NCBI GenBank assembly: GCA_000531095.1
Contig: HG799462.1
Coordinates: forward strand, 593,545-657,544
Direction: 5' to 3'
Length of the DNA: 64,000 nucleotides
From: Gemmata massiliana
GTDB taxonomy: Bacteria; Planctomycetota; Planctomycetia; Gemmatales; Gemmataceae
Numbering within the stretch: the first letter of the stretch is position 1; each line of letters opens with the position of its first letter. The notes beneath the pieces were generated by a model. The model saw only the letters and a program-made list of their open reading frames with translations, made no database searches and had not been told where the DNA came from. Positions 43,216 to 51,109 of this stretch are shown piece after piece. Position numbers and translations under genes: made by a program.

Positions 43216-43529
43216 GATCGGCCCCCCAACACGGTTTGGATCTCGTCCCACGAGTCCGGGCGCCAGAGGTAGCACCCGACCGTGCCGCCCGTTGCTTCGG
43301 CCACCGCGCTCAGGGCCTCCAGCCACTCGCGCTGAGCGGTCGACGTGGTGTTGCTCCCGACCTTCAACTCGGCGAACACCAATCGGCCGTTGCGCACGAG
43401 CACCAGGTCGGGGAACCCTTCCTCCGAGCGGCGCGAGTCCGCGGTGTGGTAGACGCGCCACCGGTTCAGGCGCGCGAACTGGAGCACCGCGGACTGGAAC
43501 GAGGCCTCGGTTTCGCGCCGGATGCCCAT
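43212..43529 (-). CDS. VRR-NUC domain nuclease
   Basis: A 105-residue single-domain protein from MGIRRETEASFQ (43529). The VRR-NUC pattern is clear: E near the start, FPDLVLVRNGRLVFAELKVG with D and E-x-K, then TAQREWLEALSAVAEATG and a final strand. These enzymes process Holliday junctions or branched DNA in phages and mobile elements. The ATG overlaps the previous stop (TGATG), linking it to the replication operon. Confidence 0.88.
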   Translation of the reverse strand: MGIRRETEASFQSAVLQFARLNRWRVYHTADSRRSEEGFPDLVLVRNGRLVFAELKVGSNTTSTAQREWLEALSAVAEATGGTVGCYLWRPDSWDEIQTVLGGRS

Positions 43530-44068
43530 CACGCCTCGTCCTTCGGCGTGAAGATCGCCCAGCACTTCGGGCACTGCTGGCGCTTCACGGTCACGCGCAC
43601 GAGGTACGGCTCGGACGGACCGGCCGGGATCTCGTCACCGGCCCGGACGCCGAACGGGTTGGCCCCGGCGACGAACGTGTACCCGCTGTCGGCCCCGGAC
43701 CCGAGCGGCGCCCGCCCGATGTACTCCGCCAGCACCGCCGTTTCGGGCACGCGCCCGTCACGGCTCCACTGCGCGAAGATCCCGGCCAGGTCCTCACCGG
43801 GCGGCAGGGTGATGTGTGCGTCGAGGCTCAACCCCTTCGGCCGTACCCGCGGGGGTGGTGTGCGCTCATCGAACGGGTCGGGTCGAGGCGCCGGTTGCGG
43901 AACTGGCGCGGGGCTCGGCTTCGTCGCCGGGCGCGCTTCGGCCATCACCTCGGCACGTGCGAGGCGCTGGGGGCACGTGTCGTTGCGGTGCTTTCCGCCC
44001 TTTGTCCGGCACACATCGCCGGCGGGGGATTTACAGTTCGGGCACGGGATGTTGATCGGATCGATCAT
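43529..44068 (-). CDS. Zinc-finger hypothetical protein
   Basis: A 179-residue protein that starts IDPINIPCPNCKSPAGDVC then RTKGGKHRNDTCPQR, a cysteine/histidine cluster like those of mobile-element zinc fingers. A Pro-rich linker leads to a domain with LPPGEDLAGIFAQWSRDG and a terminal KRQQCPKCWAIF. Unknown function; the start overlaps the preceding stop (ATGA). Confidence 0.6.
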   Translation of the reverse strand: MIDPINIPCPNCKSPAGDVCRTKGGKHRNDTCPQRLARAEVMAEARPATKPSPAPVPQPAPRPDPFDERTPPPRVRPKGLSLDAHITLPPGEDLAGIFAQWSRDGRVPETAVLAEYIGRAPLGSGADSGYTFVAGANPFGVRAGDEIPAGPSEPYLVRVTVKRQQCPKCWAIFTPKDEA

Positions 44069-44877
44069 TGGGTCACCGCCTTCGGCTTGCGGGCGCGCTT
44101 CGGCTTGGGCAGGTTGAGCACGTCGACGATTTTGGGCGCGAAGTGGTCGACCAGCTTGTCGCCGACAGCGAGCACCAGGGACTCGCCGAGCCCGAGGGAC
44201 CGCAGCGCCGAGTACCGGGTCGCCTCGCGGTGGGCCGATTTGGTCCGCATCTCGGCCACCTTCGCGTCGAGCTCTTCGACCGTGCGAACACCCTCGTCCG
44301 CGAGCGGACCGAGCGCCTTGACGGGGAACCCGGGGACGGAGGCGAGGTGCGTTCCGACCGGTGCGGGATCGCTTCTGGGAACCGGTGCGATCTTCGGTTG
44401 GAGGTGAGATGCGATCGCGTCCGCGGCGTTCTCGGCCGGTTTGATCTTCACCTTCAGCTTGACCAGGTACGTGACGACACGGTTGCGGAGTGGTAGGTCG
44501 ATTCCCTTGGTGGCTTCGTCGACCCGCTCGATGAGCGTGGGCACCGTGCTCACACCCTGCGCGAAGAGAGTATCGAACACCGCGGCGGGGAAGTTCGGGA
44601 CATCAATCAAGCGGACAACGGGCTCCGTCGTATCCTCGAGCGCGAGCGATTGCGGTGCCGGCACTGCTGGGGCGGGTTCGGCGAGGTCGAACAGCCCCGG
44701 CTGACGGTTCTCGTCGAGAGCCTCGTCGATCGCGGTCAGGTATCGCTTGTTCGCGGCCTTGAGTTTGTCCGTCGCGGCCCGAAGCGCCTTGCGGGCCTCG
44801 GCCTCTTCGCGCTCCGCGTCCCGGAGTTGGGTGCGAGCCTTGGAAATGGCAGCGAGCAGATCGGCGGGCGTTGGCAT
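44065..44877 (-). CDS. Coiled-coil / HhH-like hypothetical protein
   Basis: A 270-residue protein. Residues 1-65 are a coiled coil (TQLRDAEREEAEARKALRAA). Later segments (FPAAVFDTLFAQGVSTVPTL, FPVKALGPLADEGVRTVEEL) are two similar units resembling helix-hairpin-helix repeats, and the end is basic (PKPKRARKPKA). DNA binding is plausible. First of the ATGA-linked chain down to the primase. Confidence 0.55.
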   Translation of the reverse strand: MPTPADLLAAISKARTQLRDAEREEAEARKALRAATDKLKAANKRYLTAIDEALDENRQPGLFDLAEPAPAVPAPQSLALEDTTEPVVRLIDVPNFPAAVFDTLFAQGVSTVPTLIERVDEATKGIDLPLRNRVVTYLVKLKVKIKPAENAADAIASHLQPKIAPVPRSDPAPVGTHLASVPGFPVKALGPLADEGVRTVEELDAKVAEMRTKSAHREATRYSALRSLGLGESLVLAVGDKLVDHFAPKIVDVLNLPKPKRARKPKAVTQ

Positions 44878-44911
44878 GACGGAGATCCTTTGGCGGGGAT
44901 GTGGGTGATCG

Positions 44912-45370
44912 TTACGCCTTGACGCGCTCCGGGAGCAGGCGCCCGATCCGCCCGACGTAAGCGGCCCGGGCCAGGTGGTCGGCCTCGACGTTCTGGTCGC
45001 GCGGAATCCAGTGCGCCTTCCACACGCACCCGAGCTCGGTCAGGTGTTCGAGGCACCGGTCCCGGTACTCGCGCAGGCGCTCGTTGTTGCACTCGAAGTC
45101 GCCGATGAGCTGATTGATGACGAGCTGTGAATCGCCGTAAATGGTGACGGTGTCGGGCTTGAGCTTCTCGGCCCGGACCAGCGCGAGGGCCTTACCCAGC
45201 GCGATCCACTCGGCCACGTTGTTGGTCATCCCGGCGCCGGCCTTGAACACCCCGCACCCGGTCACGGCCCGCCCGATCGGAGCAATGCCGTAGATCGCGT
45301 ACCCGTAGCACGCGGTGCCGCCCGGGTTGATCGGTTCACACAGGCCGTCGAAGAAGATGCCGAGGTCCAT
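44912..45370 (-). CDS. RNase H-like protein
   Basis: A 152-residue RNase HI-fold protein from ATG 45370; the frame to 45481 would add a poor N-terminus. Acidic residues are seen in DGLCEPINPGG, NVAEWIALGKAL, IYGDSQLVINQL and NVEADHLA, the D-E-D-D pattern. It may remove RNA primers during replication of the element or act as an RNA:DNA-binding protein. It lies 35 bases before the coiled-coil gene. Confidence 0.85.
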   Translation of the reverse strand: MDLGIFFDGLCEPINPGGTACYGYAIYGIAPIGRAVTGCGVFKAGAGMTNNVAEWIALGKALALVRAEKLKPDTVTIYGDSQLVINQLIGDFECNNERLREYRDRCLEHLTELGCVWKAHWIPRDQNVEADHLARAAYVGRIGRLLPERVKA

Positions 45371-45408
45371 TGATGCGTCTCGTGGGCAGTGGGGCCGCGG
45401 GGCTGGCC

Positions 45409-45540
45409 TCAGTCTTTGCGTGGGGTCGAAGGTTCCTCGTTGGGTTCGAGCCACTCGAACAGGCGTCCGAACGCGAGGCACACCGCGATCCAGAACAGGA
45501 GCCAGCCCATCCCGATCGCGAAGAATTTCTCGAAGCTCAT
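45409..45540 (-). CDS. Small single-span membrane protein (43 residues)
   Basis: MSFEKFFAIGMGWLLFWIAV and CLAFGRLFEWLE form one membrane helix with a charged C-terminus. GGAGGCCCGCC precedes the ATG at 45540, a strong ribosome site for so short a gene. Between RNase H and the next unknown gene on the same strand. A small toxin or membrane anchor is possible; nothing shows which. Confidence 0.6.
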   Translation of the reverse strand: MSFEKFFAIGMGWLLFWIAVCLAFGRLFEWLEPNEEPSTPRKD

Positions 45541-45751
45541 GGCGGGCCTCCGTGTGTTCGCGCGGCGGACCCGGGCGGAGCGATGTGCCCGGGTCTCGGA
45601 CTCTCCCACGGGCCGTGCCGCCGTTCGCCCGTCGCTCCCTTGCCGACCCCCGACCGGAACACCCGGCCGCGGGGCACCGCGTGGATCACCGACCGGGGGA
45701 GTCAACGGCCGTCGCCCTGCGGCGCGAAGCCTCGACCCCGGTCGGTTTGCT

Positions 45752-46045
45752 TCAGGCCGCGAGTGCGGCCGGTGTGTTGGTGGGGTCCGGTTCGAGATCG
45801 ATCGCGAGCTCGAACTCGATCGGGGCGACGTCGACGCCGGCGTCGAAGGCTTGGATGAACCGCGTGACGTACCAGGGCAGCGGATACGCGATCCAGTTGT
45901 CGCCGTCGCGGATGTGGATCGCGATGGTCCCGACCTCGAACTCCACGCCCGGGAGCGCGTCCCGGAGCGCGTGCCCGATCGGGCAATCAAGGCACGAACC
46001 GATCTCACCCGCGCGGACGTGGTCCGCCGAGACAACGATCATCAT
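45752..46045 (-). CDS. Small hypothetical protein
   Basis: A 97-residue protein from MMIVVSADHVRAGEIGSCLD with AGGTG upstream of ATG 46045. It contains CLDCPIGHALRDALPG, a CxxC and a following strand-rich part (EVGTIAIHIRDGDNW). I associate this composition with small planctomycete mobile-element proteins, function unknown. A gap of 211 bases separates it from the small membrane protein. Confidence 0.55.
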   Translation of the reverse strand: MMIVVSADHVRAGEIGSCLDCPIGHALRDALPGVEFEVGTIAIHIRDGDNWIAYPLPWYVTRFIQAFDAGVDVAPIEFELAIDLEPDPTNTPAALAA

Positions 46046-46092
46046 CGGTGTCACCTGTTAGTGGTCGAGTTGTTCGAGTCGCAGGGGCCGGA

Positions 46093-46419
46093 TCAGCGGG
46101 TGTTCGCGAAGTCGGTTAAAAGGCTCGACACCTTCCGGGCGGAGTCTTTGAGGTTCTCGGAAGGCGTCAACTCGACGGTAGGTCGAACCGTCTCCCCCGA
46201 TATGGCCGCGAAAAACCGATCCAGGGCCTCACGGCTCGTAAGCCTCTTCACACCGAGTCGCCCGGCTTCGAGCTTCACTCGAACGCCGTTCACCCTCACG
46301 CCAGTTTCAACCCACGAGAGCACAGTCTCGCGGGTGGGTCGCTTGCCGCTGACAGCGGGACAGGATGCTGCAGCTTCCGCGAACGTGAGCGCGGTTTCAG
46401 TGAGGACTTGCGGGCGCAT
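46093..46419 (-). CDS. DUF1580-like excisionase-type protein
   Basis: A 108-residue protein with LTFAEAAASCPAVSGKRPTR and TVLSWVETGVRVNGVRVKLEA near the N-terminus, the helix-turn-helix pattern of DUF1580/excisionase-like proteins of planctomycetes. It probably acts as directionality factor or regulator for the integrase at 48188. It starts three bases after the stop of the small regulator at 46423, on the same strand. Confidence 0.7.
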   Translation of the reverse strand: MRPQVLTETALTFAEAAASCPAVSGKRPTRETVLSWVETGVRVNGVRVKLEAGRLGVKRLTSREALDRFFAAISGETVRPTVELTPSENLKDSARKVSSLLTDFANTR

Positions 46420-46422
46420 GGG

Positions 46423-46659
46423 TTAAGCCCCCGTTCGTCGGTTGGCTGATGCTCGTGCTGATGCTCGTGCCGCACGGATCGTTCGGAGCGCAAGTTCGAT
46501 TTGTTGGAACCGCGCGACAACCGCGGGGCGAGCGATCGGGTCGAGGATCTCGGCGACCGAGCCGCCCTCGACCTCGATAATCCCCGTCAACATGTCGGCC
46601 AAATCTTCCGGAACACGAACTTGGCGCGTCCCTTGGTTCTGTGCTTGAGCATCAGCCAT
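46423..46659 (-). CDS. Small ribbon-helix-helix-like regulator A
   Basis: A 78-residue protein. The core TRQVRVPEDLADMLTGIIEV has a short strand and helix pattern of ribbon-helix-helix proteins, then EGGSVAEILDPIARPAVVAR. The divergent gene at 46786 has a clearly related core, so the two are paralogues. Its promoter overlaps the palindrome at 46684-46699. Confidence 0.65.
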   Translation of the reverse strand: MADAQAQNQGTRQVRVPEDLADMLTGIIEVEGGSVAEILDPIARPAVVARFQQIELALRTIRAARASARASANRRTGA

Positions 46660-46683
46660 CGTCTACCTCCATCGGCGACTCTG

Positions 46684-46763
46684 ATACTGTACACAGTATT
46701 TATGTTACTTGTCAACCAGAAATATCGTGACTTGTTGACCGAATGCTTGAGCGGCGAGATACT
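46684..46763. promoter_or_regulatory. Divergent promoters with palindromic operator between paralogous regulators
   Basis: On the minus strand TTGACA (46710-46715) is 18 bases from TACAGT (46686-46691), giving a near-consensus promoter for the gene at 46659. That -10 lies in the palindrome ATACTGT-AC-ACAGTAT (46684-46699). On the plus strand TTGACC (46735-46740) is 17 bases from GATACT (46758-46763), for the gene at 46786. The two regulators could therefore compete at shared sites. Confidence 0.75.
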
Positions 46764-46785
46764 GCAAGCATGTTGAGGTACTGAA

Positions 46786-47055
46786 ATGGCCCTGACCGTG
46801 AGGCGCGGGATGGCAAAGGGAAGAGGTGGTCGCCCGAGGAAGGAAGACGGTGACTCATCAACTCGCCAGATCCGTGTGTTCGCGGACCTGGCGGACATGA
46901 TGGCCGAGATCATCGACGTCGAAGGTGGGACCGTCGCGAACCTGGTCGACGGGTGGATTCGCGAAAAGGTGGTTGCAAAGCACACCGTGCTCAAACCGCT
47001 TATCGAGCAGATGAAGCAAACCCGTTTGCAGGCTCAGTCGGTGAAAGAGGAATGA
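46786..47055 (+). CDS. Small ribbon-helix-helix-like regulator B
   Basis: An 89-residue protein. After a basic RGMAKGRGGRPRKEDGD segment, TRQIRVFADLADMMAEIIDV EGGTVANLVD is the counterpart of the core in regulator A. It is more basic at the N-terminus, so could bind DNA differently. GAGGTACTGAA precedes the ATG. It is transcribed away from regulator A. Confidence 0.68.
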   Translation: MALTVRRGMAKGRGGRPRKEDGDSSTRQIRVFADLADMMAEIIDVEGGTVANLVDGWIREKVVAKHTVLKPLIEQMKQTRLQAQSVKEE

Positions 47056-47251
47056 TCGGAAGGCACAGATCCGGCGCCACGCCGTTCGGGAATCCCCCGA
47101 CCAGCACGGCGTAACGAAGCTGGGGGTAGTGTTTCGCTAACAAGGCGCGGTTAACACGTACTGCCAGCTCGGTCAGATCCCCCGCGTCCAGAAGCTTAAT
47201 TAACTCGTCGGCTGTGACTTCGTACTTCGGGCCGTCGTTCCGCACGTTCAC
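47000..47251 (-). CDS. Small hypothetical protein
   Basis: An 83-residue protein from MNVRNDGPKYEVTADELIKL. Residues 8-50 have good helix/strand composition. Its 3' end overlaps regulator B by 56 bases on the opposite strand. Unknown and of moderate credibility. Confidence 0.4.
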   Translation of the reverse strand: MNVRNDGPKYEVTADELIKLLDAGDLTELAVRVNRALLAKHYPQLRYAVLVGGFPNGVAPDLCLPIIPLSPTEPANGFASSAR

Positions 47252-47361
47252 TCTCCATTGTGATCACCCGTACACAGCCCAGCTTAACCTTTCCGCTCCA
47301 AACGGGAATCTCTCCTCGACTGCCCCGCGAAAAAAGGCAGTCGCTTCTGATCGGTGCCCAG

Positions 47362-48180
47362 ATGTCTGAAAAAGAAACTCCGGAACAAGTCGCTCGTCGT
47401 GCCGCTCGCGAGATACGAGACGCCTTGCGGCGCGCCGGGCGCGACTACCTTCGCTACGGAGAAACGATTGACGGATTGCGGCTAACGATCGGGGTGAAGC
47501 AGGCAGGTAAGGTCGATGCCGAGTCCTTCGATTTGCCAGACGAGCTGCGCGTCTCTCGGCCTTCGACACGCCGCGTGTACCGCGTGCTTCGCGAACTGGT
47601 GGGAGCCAATCAAGTGGTTCGCCCCAGTGTGATCGAGGCCCACCTGCGCGAAATGGATACCGAATCGGAACCGTCCCTCCACACGATTAATCACGCGCTC
47701 CGGGATCTGCGAGACCGCGGTCTCGCGTGGTCCCACTCCGAGCGCGGGTGGTGCTTGGGGCGCGAACAAGAGACGCTGCCTTTTTTCACAGGGCCGTCCG
47801 AAGCAACCTTACAAACTGCTTCACTTCCCGCGCCCCAAAACTCTCCAAAGCGGGCCAGTCGTGGAGCATCGACCGTTACGAAGAACGTTATCTGGGTGCC
47901 GGGTGAGCAAAGCGATTACGGAGTCGTGATTACCGACGCGGTTACTGAAGGTGCGGTTGCAGTCACCGAGCGGGTCGGGGAAATGCAAGTTACAACCCGG
48001 AGTGGGCGGCTCAGGAAGGTGCCCGCAGTTCGCGGAGAGTTGCTTCGGACCGAGGAGCCTTACGCATTAGTGCGGCTCCCCGGTGGTCACCAGATTCGCA
48101 CGCGAATTCTCGGAGAGTGGCACACTGCAGGAATGGCGACACCAGAGTCTGATACCCCACCAGACTCTGGCGCGGCCTGA
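47362..48180 (+). CDS. Hypothetical winged-helix protein
   Basis: A 272-residue protein from ATG 47362; the frame opens at 47260. The first 40 residues are helical. A winged helix is visible as RVYRVLRELVGANQVVRPSV, then SLHTINHALRDLRDRGL; the C-terminal half has beta repeats (DYGVVITDAV, GAVAVTERVG) resembling a Tudor/SH3-like part. The last bases form a hairpin. It converges on the integrase gene 8 bases later. Confidence 0.6.
   Translation: MSEKETPEQVARRAAREIRDALRRAGRDYLRYGETIDGLRLTIGVKQAGKVDAESFDLPDELRVSRPSTRRVYRVLRELVGANQVVRPSVIEAHLREMDTESEPSLHTINHALRDLRDRGLAWSHSERGWCLGREQETLPFFTGPSEATLQTASLPAPQNSPKRASRGASTVTKNVIWVPGEQSDYGVVITDAVTEGAVAVTERVGEMQVTTRSGRLRKVPAVRGELLRTEEPYALVRLPGGHQIRTRILGEWHTAGMATPESDTPPDSGAA
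48142..48170. terminator. Hairpin across the 3' end before the integrase
   Basis: CCAGAGTCTG and CAGACTCTGG form a 10-bp perfect stem with a 9-base loop, inside the last codons of the plus-strand gene and just before the convergent integrase stop. No T tract; a bidirectional Rho-type end or a recombination-linked site is possible. Confidence 0.5.
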
Positions 48181-48187
48181 ACAATCC

Positions 48188-49399
48188 CTACCCCATTTGC
48201 TCCGCCACTCGCACGGCCAGAGAAGCGTCGCGCTCAGCGTACACCTGCGTGACGTTAGCTTGTTGGTGCCCGAGGAGCACCTGGGCGGCTTCCAACCCGA
48301 ACCGCGCGCGTACCTCCGTGCCGAACTTGTGCCGGAGCTGGTTCGGGTGCCAGTTTGGGATACCGGCCTTCTCGCACGCCAGTTCGACCGCATGGGCGTA
48401 CCCACCGATCGTGAACATTTCCGGCACCTTGCGCTTCCGTGCGGCCGTCGGTTTCGCCCGACTCACTTGAGACGGTTGAACCTTCGACTTGCGATTTGCT
48501 CGCATCAGCGCGTACCGCTCGGCTAATGCGCGCGCCGGCGCGAACACCACCTCTTCGGGCTGACGCCCGTCGAGGAACGGTGCAAGGATCTCGGCCGCGG
48601 CACCCCCGATGTAGACCGTTCGCGACGAACCCCGGTACGCGGTCTTGTGCTGCGGGGGCTGATACACCCACGGGCGCAGCTCGCGGTTGACCTGGCCGAC
48701 GCGCACACGGCGCACGTCCTGGGGCCGGCACCCTGTGAGCCGTTGTACGAGGACCATCGCCCGGAGCGTCGGTGTCATGTAGGGGAGCGTAGCTGCGACA
48801 TACAGATCACAAACCGAGATGACCGGTTTTGATTCGCGCGCCTCGGTGCGTCCCTTCTTGAGCCCGGCGACCGTGGTGAGCGCGGTGTGAACCGCGACCG
48901 GCACCAGCTCCTCGGACGCGGCCCACTTGAAAACGCGCCGCACGCGGTTGACCCGCGCGTTGATCGTGGTGCGCGCGAGCCCGGCGACGATCCACTGTTG
49001 GCGGATCGTCTTGAGAGCGACCGGCCCGAACTCGGTCGCGAGGGTGTGCCCGTACAACTTGGCGACGTCCGTGAGCGATTCCTTGAGCCACGGGATCTCG
49101 CTCGTGTGCTTGCCGTCGGCACCCCGGTAGTGGCCCTTGGCCCACTCCCAGAATGCGGCCAACACGTCAATCACTTTGGACACGCGGGATCGTGGCCGTG
49201 GTCCGGTGCCCGTTTTGGCCGGTTCCGCCGCGGCCGGGGCCTTGCTCGCAAGCTCGGCTCGGATACGATCGTACTCCTTCTTCGACTCATCCGACCCGTA
49301 AGGGCCGAGGTAGATGTCTTTCCCGGCCACGCGAATGCGAGCCTGTCCGCTCGCCTTGTGGTGGAGGTACTTCGGGACCGGGTTTCGAGGGCGCCCCAT
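48188..49399 (-). CDS. Tyrosine integrase of the tRNA-Arg element
   Basis: A 403-residue integrase. The N-terminus has an AP2-like/arm-binding start (YLHHKASGQARIRVAGKDIYLG), the SAM-like domain is in the middle (TTINARVNRVRRVFKWAASE), and the catalytic domain shows TGCRPQDVRRVRV (Arg), NQLRHKFGTEV (His-x-x-Arg), LGHQQANVTQVYAERD (His and Tyr). It lies 110 bases from the tRNA-Arg gene, which is the typical attachment site, so it is the integrase of the element to its left (about 39-49.5 kb). Confidence 0.93.
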   Translation of the reverse strand: MGRPRNPVPKYLHHKASGQARIRVAGKDIYLGPYGSDESKKEYDRIRAELASKAPAAAEPAKTGTGPRPRSRVSKVIDVLAAFWEWAKGHYRGADGKHTSEIPWLKESLTDVAKLYGHTLATEFGPVALKTIRQQWIVAGLARTTINARVNRVRRVFKWAASEELVPVAVHTALTTVAGLKKGRTEARESKPVISVCDLYVAATLPYMTPTLRAMVLVQRLTGCRPQDVRRVRVGQVNRELRPWVYQPPQHKTAYRGSSRTVYIGGAAAEILAPFLDGRQPEEVVFAPARALAERYALMRANRKSKVQPSQVSRAKPTAARKRKVPEMFTIGGYAHAVELACEKAGIPNWHPNQLRHKFGTEVRARFGLEAAQVLLGHQQANVTQVYAERDASLAVRVAEQMG

Positions 49400-49509
49400 A
49401 ACGGCTCCGGGGTTTCGGGGTATGGTACCACGAAACTACCCGGGTCAGGGGCCGCTCGACAATGACGGTAGGCGGGGCGAAGTGCTTGAAAATCAGGTCT
49501 TTCGGTCAG

Positions 49510-49583
49510 TACACCCGGCGGGACTTGAACCCACAACCACCCGCTTAGAAGGCGGGTGCTCTATCCAGTTGAGCTACGGGTGC
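49510..49583 (-). tRNA. tRNA-Arg, anticodon UCU
   Basis: A complete cloverleaf on the minus strand: acceptor GCACCCG with CGGGTGT (first pair G-U), D arm AGCTCAACTGGATAGAGC, anticodon stem CCCGC with GCGGG and loop containing TTCTAA (anticodon TCT), and T arm with GTTCAAGTC. No CCA is encoded. The 3' end faces the integrase at 48188 and is the likely attB half-site. Confidence 0.95.
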
Positions 49584-49890
49584 GTAATGCTTATTTTCGA
49601 GCCATTCTTAAATATTTCTCCGAACAGTTTATCGTGACACTACATCCGATAAGTCGGAACTATCACCAAAACCAAAAGTCGTAGTGAAGCTGGGACACGG
49701 CTTCTGCTCTTTTTACACCAGACGGGCCAAGGGGCAAAGGAGGTTCGCGGTAAGCGGTATGACTTTGACACTCATTGGCTTCGGGGAAGCACTTTGTCGG
49801 CGTTGTGGTGAGCGGTAGCGTTTAGTCACGGCGCTGGAACAAGGCACATCAGCGCGGTAACCTGTGGCTCCATTCTTACTGGAGTCACAC
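49584..49890. other. Gap after tRNA-Arg
   Basis: About 300 bases of lower GC sequence. It should contain the promoters of the tRNA (reading left) and of the next gene (reading right), but no clear consensus is seen and no credible frame is present. Confidence 0.45.
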
Positions 49891-50964
49891 GTGTCCAACT
49901 TTTTGCAGTATTTCAACATCGAGAAAATGGGCCGGTTCCCTAACGGAGCCGACGCGCTGCTGACCACGCGCATGGGCGTGTACTCCAAACTCGCGGCCGT
50001 GCAGCAGGCTCAGGGCGGCACGGTGTTCGTGATTAGCGGGTTCGGTAAGCCCAAAACGTATGTGCTGTGGGAAGCGTTCACCATCGAGGACATCGTTAAG
50101 CAGGACGATCAGTTCGTTGTCTCCGGGGTTGGTCGCGTGTTACTCCCGCCGGCGGTGCTCTCGGGCAAGGACTTCGAGAAGTTCAAATCCGCGTGCGCCA
50201 ACTTCGTCGGGTTCCGCAAGATCGACGACCAGAAATATACCGAGACGCTCCAGCAACTCGCCGACGCCAATGCGAAAGCCCGGCTCTCGCCCGCGTGCGA
50301 ACAGTTCTGCGACGAACTGGTGAAGGCGTTCCCCAAGATGGGCGATGCGTACTACTACCGCGCGCACACGCGCCAACACCTCGGCAACGCGGCCGGCGCC
50401 AAAACCGACTACGAGCAAGCGATCAAACTGGGTACCAACTTCCCCGACGAAGCACGAGCGGGTATCGCCGGTCCACCTCCGGTCAGTCAGAGCGGCGACG
50501 ACCAGAAGCAGACTTCTGGGAAATCAACGGGCGGCATCGCGGCGCAGGTTGTTGCAAAGGGCGTGTTTGCGGCCAAGGCCCCGGCGGGTGTATCCGAAGT
50601 TGCCTGGCGCGGGGTGCTCCAGCGTCGCGGCGCGGAAGATTTCCGCCAGAAGGTACTAACCGCTTACGACAACAAGTGCGCGGTCAGCAGCGCGGACGCC
50701 GAAGCCGTTATCGAAGTCGCGCTCATCGACCCCGAGGGACCGAACGAACTCAAAAACGCGATCCCGCTCCGTGCCGATCTCCGCACGCTGTTTGATTTGA
50801 ACCTGCTCCGCGTTCACCCGAAGACGCGCAAAATCTTCCTCGCGGACTCGGTGCAAAACGGGAGCTATGCCCGCTTGTGGGCACGCACGCTTCGCGCGCC
50901 TGCGAGCAAAGATGCTGCCCCTGATTTCACCACGCTCCAGAAGCGCTGGAACAGTGCGAAGTAG
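49891..50964 (+). CDS. TPR-like protein with degenerate HNH-type C-terminal domain
   Basis: A 357-residue protein; GTG 49891 with CTGGAG upstream fits a start at SNFLQYFNIEKMGRFPN. Residues 1-120 are a strand-rich region with GGTVFVISGFGKPKTYVLW, the middle contains a TPR-like unit (GDAYYYRAHTRQHLGNAAGA), and the end matches the HNH_2 fold (FRQKVLTAYDNKCAVSSADA, DLRTLFDLNLLRV). The usual AAHI histidine is replaced (VALID) and the LH.LFD histidine by arginine (DLRTLFD), so it is probably not a nuclease. Confidence 0.6.
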   Translation: MSNFLQYFNIEKMGRFPNGADALLTTRMGVYSKLAAVQQAQGGTVFVISGFGKPKTYVLWEAFTIEDIVKQDDQFVVSGVGRVLLPPAVLSGKDFEKFKSACANFVGFRKIDDQKYTETLQQLADANAKARLSPACEQFCDELVKAFPKMGDAYYYRAHTRQHLGNAAGAKTDYEQAIKLGTNFPDEARAGIAGPPPVSQSGDDQKQTSGKSTGGIAAQVVAKGVFAAKAPAGVSEVAWRGVLQRRGAEDFRQKVLTAYDNKCAVSSADAEAVIEVALIDPEGPNELKNAIPLRADLRTLFDLNLLRVHPKTRKIFLADSVQNGSYARLWARTLRAPASKDAAPDFTTLQKRWNSAK

Positions 50965-51109
50965 TCGAAACGCGCAACTAGCAACGCTTGCGGTAGTGTG
51001 TGGCAAACAGTTCCTCAGCTCCAATCACGCAATCACGTCCCGTCAAAGCAGGTGATTGGGGGAACTGTTCTTCGCGGCTATACTGTCCCGCACCTCGCGG
51101 AGACACGTC

